Position numbers and translations under genes: made by a program
Notes under the pieces: model-generated
What the model saw: the letters and a program-made list of their open reading frames with translations, nothing else
What the model was told of the DNA's origin: nothing
Database searches by the model: none
Shown: positions 46,727 to 55,793 of the stretch, in pieces
Position numbering within the stretch: the stretch's first letter is position 1
Layout of the letters: each line of letters opens with the position of its first letter
Assembly: GCF_036287215.1 (NCBI RefSeq)
Contig: NZ_CP142860.1
Span: 2,852,001-2,916,000 of the forward strand
Direction: 5' to 3'
DNA from: Caproiciproducens sp. CPB-2
GTDB taxonomy: Bacteria > Bacillota > Clostridia > Oscillospirales > Acutalibacteraceae
DNA length: 64,000 bases

Positions 46727-47130
46727 GCAGCAAGACAGGAATGGTTGCGAACCTCACCCTTGATATGAAAAGGAATCGGATTCGAATATATAGGGCGACG
46801 CTACGCGCGCTCGGAGATCCGGCGTATATCCAGTTTCTGATCAATCCGGAGGAGCTTTATATTGCGATCCTCGGTTCTGAGATTCCGCTGTCCGGTGGAA
46901 CTGCAAACAGGGTCAAGATACCGAACTCGCGTCTGGATGGCAAGCTGTCTGTCGAGTTCTACAGCGCCGCGCTGCTCGACGGTATATATAGCATTTTCGG
47001 CGTGTTGGACCGTGAATATAACTACCGCCTTACAGGTGAGATTGACCAGGTGAATCGGGTGGCATATTTTTCTTTGCGCACACTGAAGCGAATCGAGCGG
47101 AGGAAACTCAATGATGGACAAGGGGTATAG
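46723..47130 (+). CDS. Free-standing copy of the recombinase C-terminal domain (second, short)
   Basis: 135 residues starting in an ATGA overlap with the gene before. It retains the core only: YIQFLINPEELYIAILGS, then FYSAALLDGIYSIFGVLDREYNYRLTGEI and VAYFSLRTLKRI, the same order of motifs as in the recombinase and the larger copy. The gene overlaps the ParB-like gene by 20 bp, so all are translated together. Confidence 0.58.
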   Translation: MSSKTGMVANLTLDMKRNRIRIYRATLRALGDPAYIQFLINPEELYIAILGSEIPLSGGTANRVKIPNSRLDGKLSVEFYSAALLDGIYSIFGVLDREYNYRLTGEIDQVNRVAYFSLRTLKRIERRKLNDGQGV

Positions 47131-48085
47131 AGAGCTTTGCATTGACGCTGAGTTCAAAGCATTGATAAGGCCGCTGCGCCGCGATGAGTATGCCCAGCTT
47201 GAGGCAAACCTCGTTCTGGATGGATGCCGTGACCCGATCATAGTATGGAATGATGTCCTTGTCGATGGGCACAACCGCTACGAGATTTGCAATCGGCTTC
47301 ATATCCCGTATGCGGTTCAGGAGATCGAGTTCGACAGTCGAGAGAACGCCATCGTCTGGATATGCAATAATCAGCTCGGCCGCCGGAACATTACGGAGGA
47401 AACCCGCAAGTATTTGATTGGCCGGCAATATGAAGCGGAGAAGATCGTCGGCTTTCGCAGAAACACGGATGGGCATAACCAGTACACGAGAGCAGACGAT
47501 TATGACGAGATAGACGAGCCCAGTGATATGAGCGGCAAGGAACGCAGAGAAAGCGGCCGGCGTACCGCAAACCGGCTCGGCAAAAAATATCACGTTTCCT
47601 CGGGAGCTGTGCAGAAATATGGGAAATACAGCGCCGCACTGGACACGATTGCAGATAAAGCGCCGGAACTGGTTCCGCAGATTCTGTCCGGCAATTACAA
47701 GATTTCGCACGACAATGTCGTTGCGCTGTCAATGATGGAGGCTGAGGAAGTGCGGAAGCTGAGCAATAAGGTTGGGCATGGAGCCGCGCCTTTCATCCGA
47801 TACAGCGAGTCGAGAAAGGATTTCACAGATGAGCCGGCGCAAAAGCCAGGGCCGAAGCCTCCAGACCTACCCGTAATAAAGACGATGCCCTCATTTGATC
47901 CTGATGCGGAGGTCACCGGGCTGACGCTCACCATCCCTTCGTGGACGAGCTCAATTGATCGAACAAAAGCCGCTGCGGACTTGCGTACCGTTTCGCCGTC
48001 AGCGAAGAGACGGCTTGAAGATGCTTTGCTGTCGCTGCAGAGCAAAGCGCAGGAAATGATCCGCGCGATAAAGGAGGACTCCTGA
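47111..48085 (+). CDS. ParB N-terminal domain protein
   Basis: 324 residues. Residues 10-110 form a ParB/sulfiredoxin-type domain (LRRDEYAQLEANLVLDGCRDPIIVWND, LVDGHNRYEICNRL, IVWICNNQLGRRNIT), in which the DGHNR motif corresponds to the nucleotide-binding arginine loop. A helix-turn-helix-like stretch follows (YHVSSGAVQKYGKYSAALDTI) and a helical C-terminus. Such proteins often sit in integrative elements and plasmids. Whether it segregates DNA or regulates genes is unknown. Confidence 0.78.
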   Translation: MMDKGYRELCIDAEFKALIRPLRRDEYAQLEANLVLDGCRDPIIVWNDVLVDGHNRYEICNRLHIPYAVQEIEFDSRENAIVWICNNQLGRRNITEETRKYLIGRQYEAEKIVGFRRNTDGHNQYTRADDYDEIDEPSDMSGKERRESGRRTANRLGKKYHVSSGAVQKYGKYSAALDTIADKAPELVPQILSGNYKISHDNVVALSMMEAEEVRKLSNKVGHGAAPFIRYSESRKDFTDEPAQKPGPKPPDLPVIKTMPSFDPDAEVTGLTLTIPSWTSSIDRTKAAADLRTVSPSAKRRLEDALLSLQSKAQEMIRAIKEDS

Positions 48086-48948
48086 TGCCCGATTATAGTA
48101 TGTTCGTCCCCCATGTTCATTTTGAACTGATCCCAATAAAGAACTTGGTCTCTAATCAGGAGTACCAGCGGAACCTGTCATGGCGTCATGTGCAGAACGC
48201 CGCAGAACACTTCGATTTGTACCAGATCAATCCGGTCAAGGTGAGTTGCCGGGAGGGTTCCAATTATGTCTTTAACGGCCAGCATACCATAGAGATCGTG
48301 GCGCTCGTTTCGGGGTCACGGGATACGCCGGTCTGGTGCATGATATACGACGATTTGAATTATGAGAACGAAGCGTTTGTCTTTGCCAATCAAATGAAGT
48401 TCGTAAAGCCGCTGAAACCCTACGAGGTGTTCATGGCCAACATTGAGGCCGGGAGCGATAAGCAGCTCATCATCAGGGATTTGGTAGAATCGTATTCTCT
48501 ATCCATCGGACAGGTAAAAGGCTACGGTGTAATCTGTGCCGTATCCGCGCTGGAAGGGATCTACGATAAGTTTGGCTACCATGTATTAGACCGTACCCTG
48601 CGCCTGTGCGCGGGGACGTGGGAGGGAGATATGAATTCGCTGTGCGCCAACTTCCTGAACGGTGTCGCAAGGCTTGTGAATACCTACGGGGACAAGCTAA
48701 AGGACGAGCTTTTCAAGGAGCGAGTCGGCGCCACCTCGGTCAAACAGCTCACCCGCAACGCAAAAGAACGGCGTCCGGGTTCCCTCGGATTTGCAGAGGC
48801 CATGCTTGTTGCATATAACAGGAAATGTAAATATCCTCTGGTTTGGAATAAACTCTATGAGAAAAATCTCGGCACGAGCGACGCGCTGGATGTCGATGTC
48901 GATCTGCCAGATGATGAAGTGGACGAAGCGGAAACCGTGGAAGAATAA
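48085..48948 (+). CDS. ParB-like (DUF6551-type) protein
   Basis: 287 residues, start overlapping the stop of the previous gene (TGATG). The N-terminus has VHFELIPIKNLVSNQEYQRNLSWRHVQNAAEHF and YVFNGQHTIEIV, the shape of a ParB/sulfiredoxin domain with GQH in place of GHN. The rest is helical with an acidic tail (about residues 268-287). It is the second ParB-like protein in a row, suggesting they act as a pair. Confidence 0.65.
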   Translation: MPDYSMFVPHVHFELIPIKNLVSNQEYQRNLSWRHVQNAAEHFDLYQINPVKVSCREGSNYVFNGQHTIEIVALVSGSRDTPVWCMIYDDLNYENEAFVFANQMKFVKPLKPYEVFMANIEAGSDKQLIIRDLVESYSLSIGQVKGYGVICAVSALEGIYDKFGYHVLDRTLRLCAGTWEGDMNSLCANFLNGVARLVNTYGDKLKDELFKERVGATSVKQLTRNAKERRPGSLGFAEAMLVAYNRKCKYPLVWNKLYEKNLGTSDALDVDVDLPDDEVDEAETVEE

Positions 48949-48987
48949 AAACTGGGTTCCCCTCAAACTCCGTGGGAAACCCAGTTT
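48949..48987. terminator. Bidirectional terminator between the cassette and hipA
   Basis: AAACTGGGTTCCC and GGGAAACCCAGTTT pair around 12 nt, with TTTATTG downstream on plus and a T-rich run on minus. It lies between two convergent genes. Confidence 0.65.
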
Positions 48988-49001
48988 GCAGTCTTTATTG
49001 T

Positions 49002-50261
49002 TCAGAGCTTTAGCGAGAATGCCGGTCGCATATATTCAACAGCACCTCGGCTCAGTCCAAATCTATCTGCGACCCTTTCCCAGCTCTCCTGCACCGTTGT
49101 GACGATGTCTGATGCGGCTTTCTCCGCTTCTGCCTTTGTCAGTCCGAAATATTCGGAAACCTCCATCGCCAGATCCAGATCGATGCTGTTGTCCAGCTCG
49201 GTCACATTGAGCGAGAGTCGGTCGCCGGATGGGATCGGGTTCACATCAAAGAGCGGAGAGAGTTTCCAGCCGGACGGCGTCAGGAGGAAACCGTGGTTGC
49301 GAAGATGGTCATCCGTGTTGGACACCGCCATATTGAATACGATTCGCTTCCAAAGCTCCTTGAGATCACGCTTTGGTTCCGCACCGTTTGCGCGGATAAA
49401 GGCGGCTATATCAAGATAGCTCGTTCCGTCCGCGCCGGAAGCGCCGTCAGTTTTGCCCAGCAGCGTCATGGCGGAGGCGAAATGAATGCGCCGTTTACCA
49501 TCGCGGTCAAAGCGCTTTACCAGAAAGGTGCTGCCATTTTTTGAAAAGGTTTCGAGCTTTGACTCCGGCGCATCCAATGTGCAGCGCCGTGCCAGCTCAT
49601 GGACGACTTTTTCCCATGCACCGGTGTTGCTCTCATCGTGCTTGGATGGAAACTTGGCTATCCAGAGTGAGCCATCGGTTGCCTGGACGGTCGCTTTCGG
49701 TCTGGCTCCTCCCAGAGAGGAGCCGGGAGCCAGGAGCTCTTTCAGCCAGCGCTCGTCGAGTCCGCTGTCGTCATTCTCAAATGCGATGGAGGCGTTCTCC
49801 AGCGTCCGCAAGTTGATCCACGGAGGCGTGGCGTAGACTTTCTCGTTTGAAACAAATTCTCCGCCCTCCTCCAAGCTGAATCGAAGAGCGCCCATACGGG
49901 ATTCGTCATATACGCCGAGCAGGAAATCGCTATCCGTCAGCTTGCGGGGTTTGCGATCCTCTTTTCGCGCTTCGATGGCCTCTTTTCGCGTCATGAGGAG
50001 CCGACCCCAGCGATCAGGACAAGAGTCCGCGAACAGTCCAAACAGCTTCTTATCCAACGGAGCATACTGCCGCCCCTTGTAGAGCGAGAGATCCGGGTCA
50101 AGAGGGTATGCGCTCTCAAAGGAACTCAGCCATTCCGGGGTGTATTCAAACGAGAAGCTCTCAACCCCTCTTACAAACGAGGCGCGCAAGATCCCTACCA
50201 GCGACGGGGCTGCGGCGCGCCAGTTCTCATATACATATATCGTTTTTTCGGCCTGAGCCAT
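49002..50261 (-). CDS. hipA: HipA-family serine/threonine kinase toxin
   Basis: 419 residues from ATG 50261 (AAAGGTGATTAGT upstream). The N-terminal subdomain has LFADSCPDRWGRLLM, the glycine-rich loop is SLGGARPKA, and the catalytic and metal-binding residues are in MAVSNTDDHLRNHGFLL and LSPLFDVNPIP. HipA proteins phosphorylate glutamyl-tRNA synthetase or other targets to cause dormancy. It is encoded 1 bp after its antitoxin. Confidence 0.9.
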   Translation of the reverse strand: MAQAEKTIYVYENWRAAAPSLVGILRASFVRGVESFSFEYTPEWLSSFESAYPLDPDLSLYKGRQYAPLDKKLFGLFADSCPDRWGRLLMTRKEAIEARKEDRKPRKLTDSDFLLGVYDESRMGALRFSLEEGGEFVSNEKVYATPPWINLRTLENASIAFENDDSGLDERWLKELLAPGSSLGGARPKATVQATDGSLWIAKFPSKHDESNTGAWEKVVHELARRCTLDAPESKLETFSKNGSTFLVKRFDRDGKRRIHFASAMTLLGKTDGASGADGTSYLDIAAFIRANGAEPKRDLKELWKRIVFNMAVSNTDDHLRNHGFLLTPSGWKLSPLFDVNPIPSGDRLSLNVTELDNSIDLDLAMEVSEYFGLTKAEAEKAASDIVTTVQESWERVADRFGLSRGAVEYMRPAFSLKL

Positions 50262-50262
50262 A

Positions 50263-50583
50263 CTAATCACCTTTCTTTGGCGCCCGTTTCCTCGTTGGCA
50301 GTTCAAGGTCTTGCAGCTTCCGTCCAAACTCGTCGTCTTTGGCGATCAGGAGCAGGTCTGCGTCCAGATTGTTCAGCGCGTGAAGGACAGCAGCATAGGA
50401 GCCTATTGCAACGGTTGAAGAGCCCTTTTCTATTGAGTTTAGCGTCTGCCTGCTGATTCCTGCCCGTTCCGCAACGAGCTCGGAGGTCAGCTTTCTCCGG
50501 AGCCGCGCCAGCCTGATCTGCTCACCCATCCGCTCGAGTATCTCTCGGGTTCCGGGCATGATAACCGCCGATTTCTTGCTCAT
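50263..50583 (-). CDS. hipB: HipB-like antitoxin (XRE)
   Basis: 106 residues with a helix-turn-helix at about 18-75 (GEQIRLARLRRKLTSELVAERAGISRQTLNSIEKGSS) and a basic C-terminus, as in HipB. It is directly upstream of hipA and likely neutralises it and represses the operon. Confidence 0.85.
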   Translation of the reverse strand: MSKKSAVIMPGTREILERMGEQIRLARLRRKLTSELVAERAGISRQTLNSIEKGSSTVAIGSYAAVLHALNNLDADLLLIAKDDEFGRKLQDLELPTRKRAPKKGD

Positions 50584-50659
50584 TCAATCACCGCCGTTCT
50601 TGTAATGTCTAATATAATATACAAATATAGCGATATTGTCAAGTGTATAGGCTGTTATA

Positions 50660-52300
50660 TTACTCGGCAGTGATGTTTTCTTCTACGATATAGCCGCCCC
50701 CGAATATGATATCCAGCTTTCCGCTTGGGTAGACCTTGATGCATTCAATCATTTGGCGGACAATGGAGTCGTCATATTGAAATCTGCTTTGCTCCCGTTC
50801 GGAGATGACTCGCTGAATCTGGTCGAGGCGGTCATTGGGAGAATTGTCCGAGCTGGCAAGCTCCTGTATGGCGTTGATTCTGTTCTTGAGGAGCGCAATC
50901 GTATCCGAGATTTGTTTGAACTCATCCTCGCGGCTTTCGATGTCGTTTCCGGTCTGAACGCTTTCATTGATCAATTCAAGCATTTTTCGGTTCAGCGCAT
51001 CGACTTTGCGCTGGAGCAGGTCGACTTCGTCGGAGCATCCGTTCAAGCCGATTGCCTCGCCGATGGTTGCTTTCATAAGCGCCATGTAGGTGGGTCTGTC
51101 CTCCTCGTTAAATCTGTTGAGCGCTCGCATGATGGCGTTTTGGAGTGCTTTCTCATCGATGGTGGTGGATTCCTTACAGTACTTCTTTCCGTAGTCGAGA
51201 CGGTTTATGCACCGCCAGACGACCCTTTTTTGCTTATAGGCAGTCCATGTGACTCTCTTATAGCGGCTGCCGCACTCCCCACAGATTAGCACATCCGTCA
51301 GGGCAAATCGAGAGTATTTTCCTGTCGATGTGATTGAGGATTTTGTAGACTTCGGCGCTACTGTTTTTCTCCTGATGAGTTCTTCCTGAACCTTGTGAAA
51401 GGTATCGCGGCTGATAATTGCCGGATGGCTGTTCTGTACATAGTACATAGGAGCCTCGCCCGTGTTCTTGCGCCTTGTCTTGGATATGCAGTCGACGGTC
51501 ACGGTCTTCTGGAGAATTGAGTCGCCGCAGTATTTTTCGTTTGCAAGGACATTGGCTATCATGGAGCTGCTGAAGGATAAATTCTTACCGGGGATTTCGG
51601 TGTGTTCAGCTTTTAGGACAGCCGAGATGCGGGGAGGCGTTTCGCCGGCAAGGTACATATTAAAGATTCGCATAACGATTGCAGCTTCGTCCGGAACTAC
51701 CTCCGGCATTCCATCCTCGCCTTTCCGATATCCGAGGAGCTTCTTGTACATAAAGATTGAGTTGCCATCCTCAAATTTTTTGCGATAGCTCCATGTGATG
51801 TTTTTGCTCATGCTTTCGGATTCGGACTGAGCGAAACCGGCGTATATGACGAGGTAGAGTTCGCTGTCGATCTTGAGTGTGTCGATGTTCTGTTCCTCAA
51901 AAAACACCCCGATGCCTCTGGATTTCAGGATTCGTACATGATCCAGACAGTCCACCGTGTTTCTGGCGAAGCGAGATACTGACTTCGTGATAATGTAGTC
52001 GATTTTTCCGGAGAGGCAGTCGTTAATCATCTTTTTGAACTCAGGCCGTTTATCGGCACGGGTTCCAGAAATGCCCTCATCGGCATAAAGCCCCGCAAAT
52101 TCCCAGTCTGTCCTTGCGGCGATCATCTCCGTATAGACCTTCTTTTGCGTGGTGTAGGAAGTGAGTTGTTCCTCGCTGTCCGTGGAGACTCGGCAATAAG
52201 CCGCCACGCGCTGCTGTCGGTATTTTTCCTTATCTACGATCAGGGAACGCTTCGGCTCAATGACCGTGATTGTCTTTTTCGGTATCTTGGTTACTTGCAT
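50660..52300 (-). CDS. Large serine recombinase
   Basis: 546 residues from ATG 52300 (GGAG upstream; earlier in-frame codons overlap the preceding gene). Domains in order: catalytic (VAAYCRVSTDSEEQ with the nucleophile, YADEGISGTRADKRPEF, IITKSVSRFARN), recombinase (LLGYRKGEDGMPEVVP to VLANEKYCGDSIL), zinc ribbon (LICGECGSRYKRV with WRCINR and CKE) and a coiled coil. It overlaps the upstream truncated recombinase gene by 44 bp. The set of three recombinases probably integrates and excises an element. Confidence 0.92.
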   Translation of the reverse strand: MQVTKIPKKTITVIEPKRSLIVDKEKYRQQRVAAYCRVSTDSEEQLTSYTTQKKVYTEMIAARTDWEFAGLYADEGISGTRADKRPEFKKMINDCLSGKIDYIITKSVSRFARNTVDCLDHVRILKSRGIGVFFEEQNIDTLKIDSELYLVIYAGFAQSESESMSKNITWSYRKKFEDGNSIFMYKKLLGYRKGEDGMPEVVPDEAAIVMRIFNMYLAGETPPRISAVLKAEHTEIPGKNLSFSSSMIANVLANEKYCGDSILQKTVTVDCISKTRRKNTGEAPMYYVQNSHPAIISRDTFHKVQEELIRRKTVAPKSTKSSITSTGKYSRFALTDVLICGECGSRYKRVTWTAYKQKRVVWRCINRLDYGKKYCKESTTIDEKALQNAIMRALNRFNEEDRPTYMALMKATIGEAIGLNGCSDEVDLLQRKVDALNRKMLELINESVQTGNDIESREDEFKQISDTIALLKNRINAIQELASSDNSPNDRLDQIQRVISEREQSRFQYDDSIVRQMIECIKVYPSGKLDIIFGGGYIVEENITAE

Positions 52301-53162
52301 TGTCATCATCTCCGATTTCCGTGTCCGTCTTGGTATGAAGGGTGATCCTGCCTCCGTCGTCAAGGGATATGTAGCTGACGATATCGGTGAAGTGGCTTTC
52401 GCTGAACTCCTCCTGCGGCGTCATCATCTCAGCGCGTTTTCTGGCGATAGAGGCAGCGATGTTAATTCTGGTTTCGCTTTCTCGGTAGAGCTGACTCGCC
52501 ATTTCCGCAGTTTTGGCAATTATGAGTTCTTCATTTGGATTGTCTCTCTCAAGCTCGAGGCTGATTTCGTTATTCAGCTTCAAGACAGCTGGAGACATCT
52601 CAGGCCGCTTTTTGCGCCGCGGAATCAGGAGCCTTGTGTTGTTGATGATTCGATTCATCAGCACATTGACCTTCTCGAGAAGCTGTGTATCTCCGATGCG
52701 AACCTTGATTCCACACTCATCATTCGTACACATCCAACTTTCCCTGATGCGGTGCTTTGTGCTGACGCTCCGTTTCATGGGTGCGCCGCACTGTTGGCAG
52801 CGAATATAATCCCGCAGGAGGTTGATTGCTGCGGTATCTTTCTCAAATGTATTGCGCTGTCTGGCGGTTTTCAGGCTGATCGCCGTTTCGTAGAGTGCTT
52901 CATCAATAATGGGGTCATATTCATCATCGCCGGTGTATTTTGCATTGTCGATGATTCTGGCGATACGCGCTTTGTCCCATGTGTCTGTGCGCTCGCTATA
53001 GGGTATCTTTCGACCGGTCAATTCCTCGGCAATGGCTTTCAGCGATGCGCCGCTGATGTAGGCATCGAATATTTCCCGAATAACATCGGCTTCACCATGT
53101 TCGATGACCGTCCTGCCGTTTCGGAGCGTATAGCCATATGGGATGTAGCGTATTTTTTTCAT
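52257..53162 (-). CDS. Serine recombinase-like protein without a catalytic domain
   Basis: 301 residues that begin directly in the recombinase DNA-binding domain (YIPYGYTLRNGRTVIEHGEADVIREIFDAYISG, RIIDNAKYTGDDEYDP) and include a zinc ribbon (IRCQQCGAPMKRS with CTNDECG) and a C-terminal coiled region. The resolvase catalytic domain is missing although the ATG and flanking genes look intact and there is no trace of it upstream. Its gene lies 17 bp after the complete recombinase gene and overlaps the next. It may be a DNA-binding subunit of a hetero-oligomeric recombinase. Confidence 0.82.
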   Translation of the reverse strand: MKKIRYIPYGYTLRNGRTVIEHGEADVIREIFDAYISGASLKAIAEELTGRKIPYSERTDTWDKARIARIIDNAKYTGDDEYDPIIDEALYETAISLKTARQRNTFEKDTAAINLLRDYIRCQQCGAPMKRSVSTKHRIRESWMCTNDECGIKVRIGDTQLLEKVNVLMNRIINNTRLLIPRRKKRPEMSPAVLKLNNEISLELERDNPNEELIIAKTAEMASQLYRESETRINIAASIARKRAEMMTPQEEFSESHFTDIVSYISLDDGGRITLHTKTDTEIGDDDNASNQDTEKDNHGH

Positions 53163-53179
53163 GTCGAGATTCTCCTGTT

Positions 53180-54721
53180 TCAGATCAGCTCTGTGAATCT
53201 GAGGCCGCCGATCACTGTAAGCGTCATTTCATCGTTATGGTCAATTGAGATCGCCTTTACGACCTCAGTAAACAGCTTTTCGTCAAAACGTTCGAGCGGA
53301 TCTTCCAGCTCTTCCAGTATGGTTTTCAGGTGCTTCACATCGTCAAGCATTTGGATGATATGGGAGTCCAGCTCCGTCTGGCGCTCTTTTTTCAACTTGG
53401 CAAGCTGGTTGTTGATATCTCGGGACTGTGTTTGATGCACTTCGGGAGCGAGGTAACCTTTGGCGCGGAGTTGTTCGAGCATGAGAAGCTTTGCGTTCAG
53501 CTCGGCTATGCTCTGGCTCATCTCTCGTGCGGCGGTGTTGTTTTTCTTATATAGCAGGACGGCCGACTCAAGCCGGGATATTACCTGCCCGAGTATGTCC
53601 TCTTCTCCGAAGCGGAGCTTGTTCACCATAGCGGTGAACCCGTCATAGATGCGTTCTTCGCTGTAGTAGCTTGATTCACAGGCGTTTCGGTCATTTATAT
53701 GTCGGCAGCAAGCCCATTTGACGGTTCCAGAAACGAGCCGTCTACGAAAATACGAGCCGCACTCAGAACACTGAATGCGGCTCGTAAGAGGATATATGTT
53801 TTGTGTTGCCACTTTTGAGAAGTTCTCCTGCCTCTTTTGCAGAAGCGACTGAACTTTACCAAAGGTGTCCTGGTCGATCAGCGGCGCGTGAGTCCCTTTC
53901 GCATAGAACTGATCCTCCTGACCCCTGTTGGCGTATTGCTTAAACGGGACTGTCGTATCTCGGTAGGTTTTCTGGTAGCGGCAGTCGCCAATGTATCTTT
54001 CGTTTCTTAGAATGTAAGCGACCTTTGCGGAGCGCCATGTCCCTTTACCTGTCTTAGTCTGGATACGTCGGTTATTCAGCTCCCGAGCAATTTCGGTTGT
54101 GGAGCATCCGTTCAGATACATTCTGAAGATCGAGCGGACGATTTCAGCTTCCGGTTCGTACACTGTCAGTTCCTTGTTCATGAGGCGGAATCCGTATGGG
54201 GCGTTGCTGTCCACATACTCGCCGTCCTCCATGCGTTTTACGATGGAGAGACGCTGGTTCTGGGAGATCGCCTTGGATTCTTCCTGCGCGATAGCAGAGA
54301 AGGTGTTTAGGAGCATCTCATCGCCAAGCGCCAGCGTGAAAATTCCTTCCTTTTCGAACTGAACGCCGATGCCGAGTAGCTTCAGCTTTCGGACATACAC
54401 GAGGGACTCTTTCGCGTTTCTGGCGAACCGTGACACGGACTTTGTGATAATGAGGTCGATTTGGTGAAGCTCACACATACGGATCATCCGTTGGAACTCT
54501 GTGCGGTTCTCGGCTTTCATCCCTGAGAGTCCTTCATCTGCAAATATTTCCACCAGTTCCCAATCCCTGCGTTTCTGGATCATGCTGGTGTACACTCGAA
54601 TCTGGTTCGCATAGGAGCTCTGCTGATCTGCCGAATTGGACGATACTCGACAATAAGCAGCGACTCTGGACTTAGCCATAGCCTGTCGTGTGATTGGCGA
54701 TATCAGTCTTGCTTCGGGCAT
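53180..54721 (-). CDS. Large serine recombinase
   Basis: 513 residues from ATG 54721 (GGGAG upstream). Catalytic domain: VAAYCRVSSNSADQ, FADEGLSGMKAENRTEF, IITKSVSRFARN. Recombinase domain: APYGFRLMNKELTVYEPEAE to ILRNERYIGDCRYQ. Zinc ribbon: IQCSECGSYFRRR with CCRHINDRNACES. A long coiled coil follows. It is encoded upstream of the catalytic-domain-less relative and the second full recombinase, all within one operon. Confidence 0.92.
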   Translation of the reverse strand: MPEARLISPITRQAMAKSRVAAYCRVSSNSADQQSSYANQIRVYTSMIQKRRDWELVEIFADEGLSGMKAENRTEFQRMIRMCELHQIDLIITKSVSRFARNAKESLVYVRKLKLLGIGVQFEKEGIFTLALGDEMLLNTFSAIAQEESKAISQNQRLSIVKRMEDGEYVDSNAPYGFRLMNKELTVYEPEAEIVRSIFRMYLNGCSTTEIARELNNRRIQTKTGKGTWRSAKVAYILRNERYIGDCRYQKTYRDTTVPFKQYANRGQEDQFYAKGTHAPLIDQDTFGKVQSLLQKRQENFSKVATQNIYPLTSRIQCSECGSYFRRRLVSGTVKWACCRHINDRNACESSYYSEERIYDGFTAMVNKLRFGEEDILGQVISRLESAVLLYKKNNTAAREMSQSIAELNAKLLMLEQLRAKGYLAPEVHQTQSRDINNQLAKLKKERQTELDSHIIQMLDDVKHLKTILEELEDPLERFDEKLFTEVVKAISIDHNDEMTLTVIGGLRFTELI

Positions 54722-54886
54722 CAGCGGCAACTCCCTTTCTCAAAAGTGATTATGTTTTCGTGCTTTTTTGTATATGTTTTGGTCTGTATCATAATGTGAT
54801 ACAGACCTCCGGTTGGCCGGCAACACACATTATACCGACACCTTTTCCGAATAGCTATACAAATATGAGGAAAAGAAAGAAAAGAT

Positions 54887-55045
54887 TTAATCCGCTAAAA
54901 CGATGTCCGCTCCGGTCAGTTTGAGATAGTAGTTTTTGGCTCGCAGGTATTCCTTCTGGGTGATGGAACCAAGGCCGAGCATCTCTTTCAGAACGCTTAC
55001 AATGAAGAGATAGTTGGCGTTTTTGGTGTTCAGATGCGATATCAC
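54887..55045 (-). CDS. Small SHOCT-like protein
   Basis: 52 residues from the GTG at 55045 (AGGAGGTGGTG upstream). The core KEMLGLGSITQKEYLRAKNYYL resembles the SHOCT helix pair, which is usually found as a short C-terminal oligomerisation motif; here it is nearly the whole protein. It lies between the resolvase-like pseudogene and the first recombinase gene, on the same strand. Confidence 0.65.
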   Translation of the reverse strand: MISHLNTKNANYLFIVSVLKEMLGLGSITQKEYLRAKNYYLKLTGADIVLAD

Positions 55046-55049
55046 AGCC

Positions 55050-55597
55050 TCACCACCTCCTACAACATCCTAATCCGGAACGCTTCTTCTTTTCCCAGTC
55101 GTTAGGCTCATAGTCGGATTTGTAGTCGCTGTCGTAGTCCTCCGGCTCACAGTCACCCATATAGCATTCCACGTGTGCCCGTGCGGTTCTGCCTTCTTCC
55201 AGCTCATCCATGAACCTGTCCATGTCGTAGTCGCTTTTCATCTTCTTGAAATTGAAAACGCCACGACCGGGAGCGCAGATCCTGATGCCTTTCTTGTCCA
55301 GGCAGGCCATGAGGTCAAAGGCAGAGAGAAGGCTGTCGCTGAGCTGGCCAAGGCTATTGACCACAGAATGTCGAACGCGCCCTCATTCGCTGCCTGCAAC
55401 ATCTGCGAAACGCCATATCCACCACGACGGCGGTTAAAGTCGATAGAGACACCGGCGACTGCGAGATTCTGGGTGGCCGCAAAGGAGCGGAGCGTTTCCT
55501 CCAGTGAATTGTAGTAGGAATCAGGTGTGTGGGTTTTCCTTATGTATATCCATGCGCGCTTTTGGGCGGCAGAGCTCGCCTCGATGTGATTCTTCAT
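55050..55597 (-). pseudogene. Resolvase-like protein without catalytic serine, one frameshift
   Basis: From ATG 55597 (GAGGAGGAAC upstream) the frame reads RAWIYIRKTHTPDSYYNSLEETLRSFAA and VAGVSIDF, following the first strand of the resolvase fold but with no serine nucleophile, then GVSQMLQAANEGAFDIL. One base is missing near 55362; in the other frame VVNSLGQLSDSLLSAFDLMACLDKKGIRI continues as the expected resolvase helix, ending in an acidic aspartate- and tyrosine-rich tail. It is comparable to the protein at 43413-44021 in lacking active-site residues. Confidence 0.65.
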
Positions 55598-55793
55598 TTT
55601 TCGTTCCTCCTCTTTTGTTTCATCGCTTAGTGGCACAAAAACGGAGATCCCCAACCATAAGCGGTGGCGATCTCCGTGGCTTCTGACATTAAGCCATGGT
55701 GTTGCTATTGTCAGTCTGACTCTATTCGACACAATTTCCCGAGTCTTGGGCGACGACGAGAACAGCGGCTGGCGCCGCTTCACAGGATTCTAA
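55598..55793 (-). other. Spacer between structured RNA copy B and the resolvase-like gene
   Basis: No gene. GGAGATCGCCACCGCTTATGG and a matching GGGGATCTCCG form a hairpin at about 55642-55677 (ACGGAGATC/GATCTCCGT arms), within 80 nt of the start codon at 55597. It could be a terminator or regulatory stem. Confidence 0.4.

Noticed and set aside
42909..48948. A prophage structural cluster
   Set aside because: No capsid, portal, terminase or tail genes are visible anywhere in the window.
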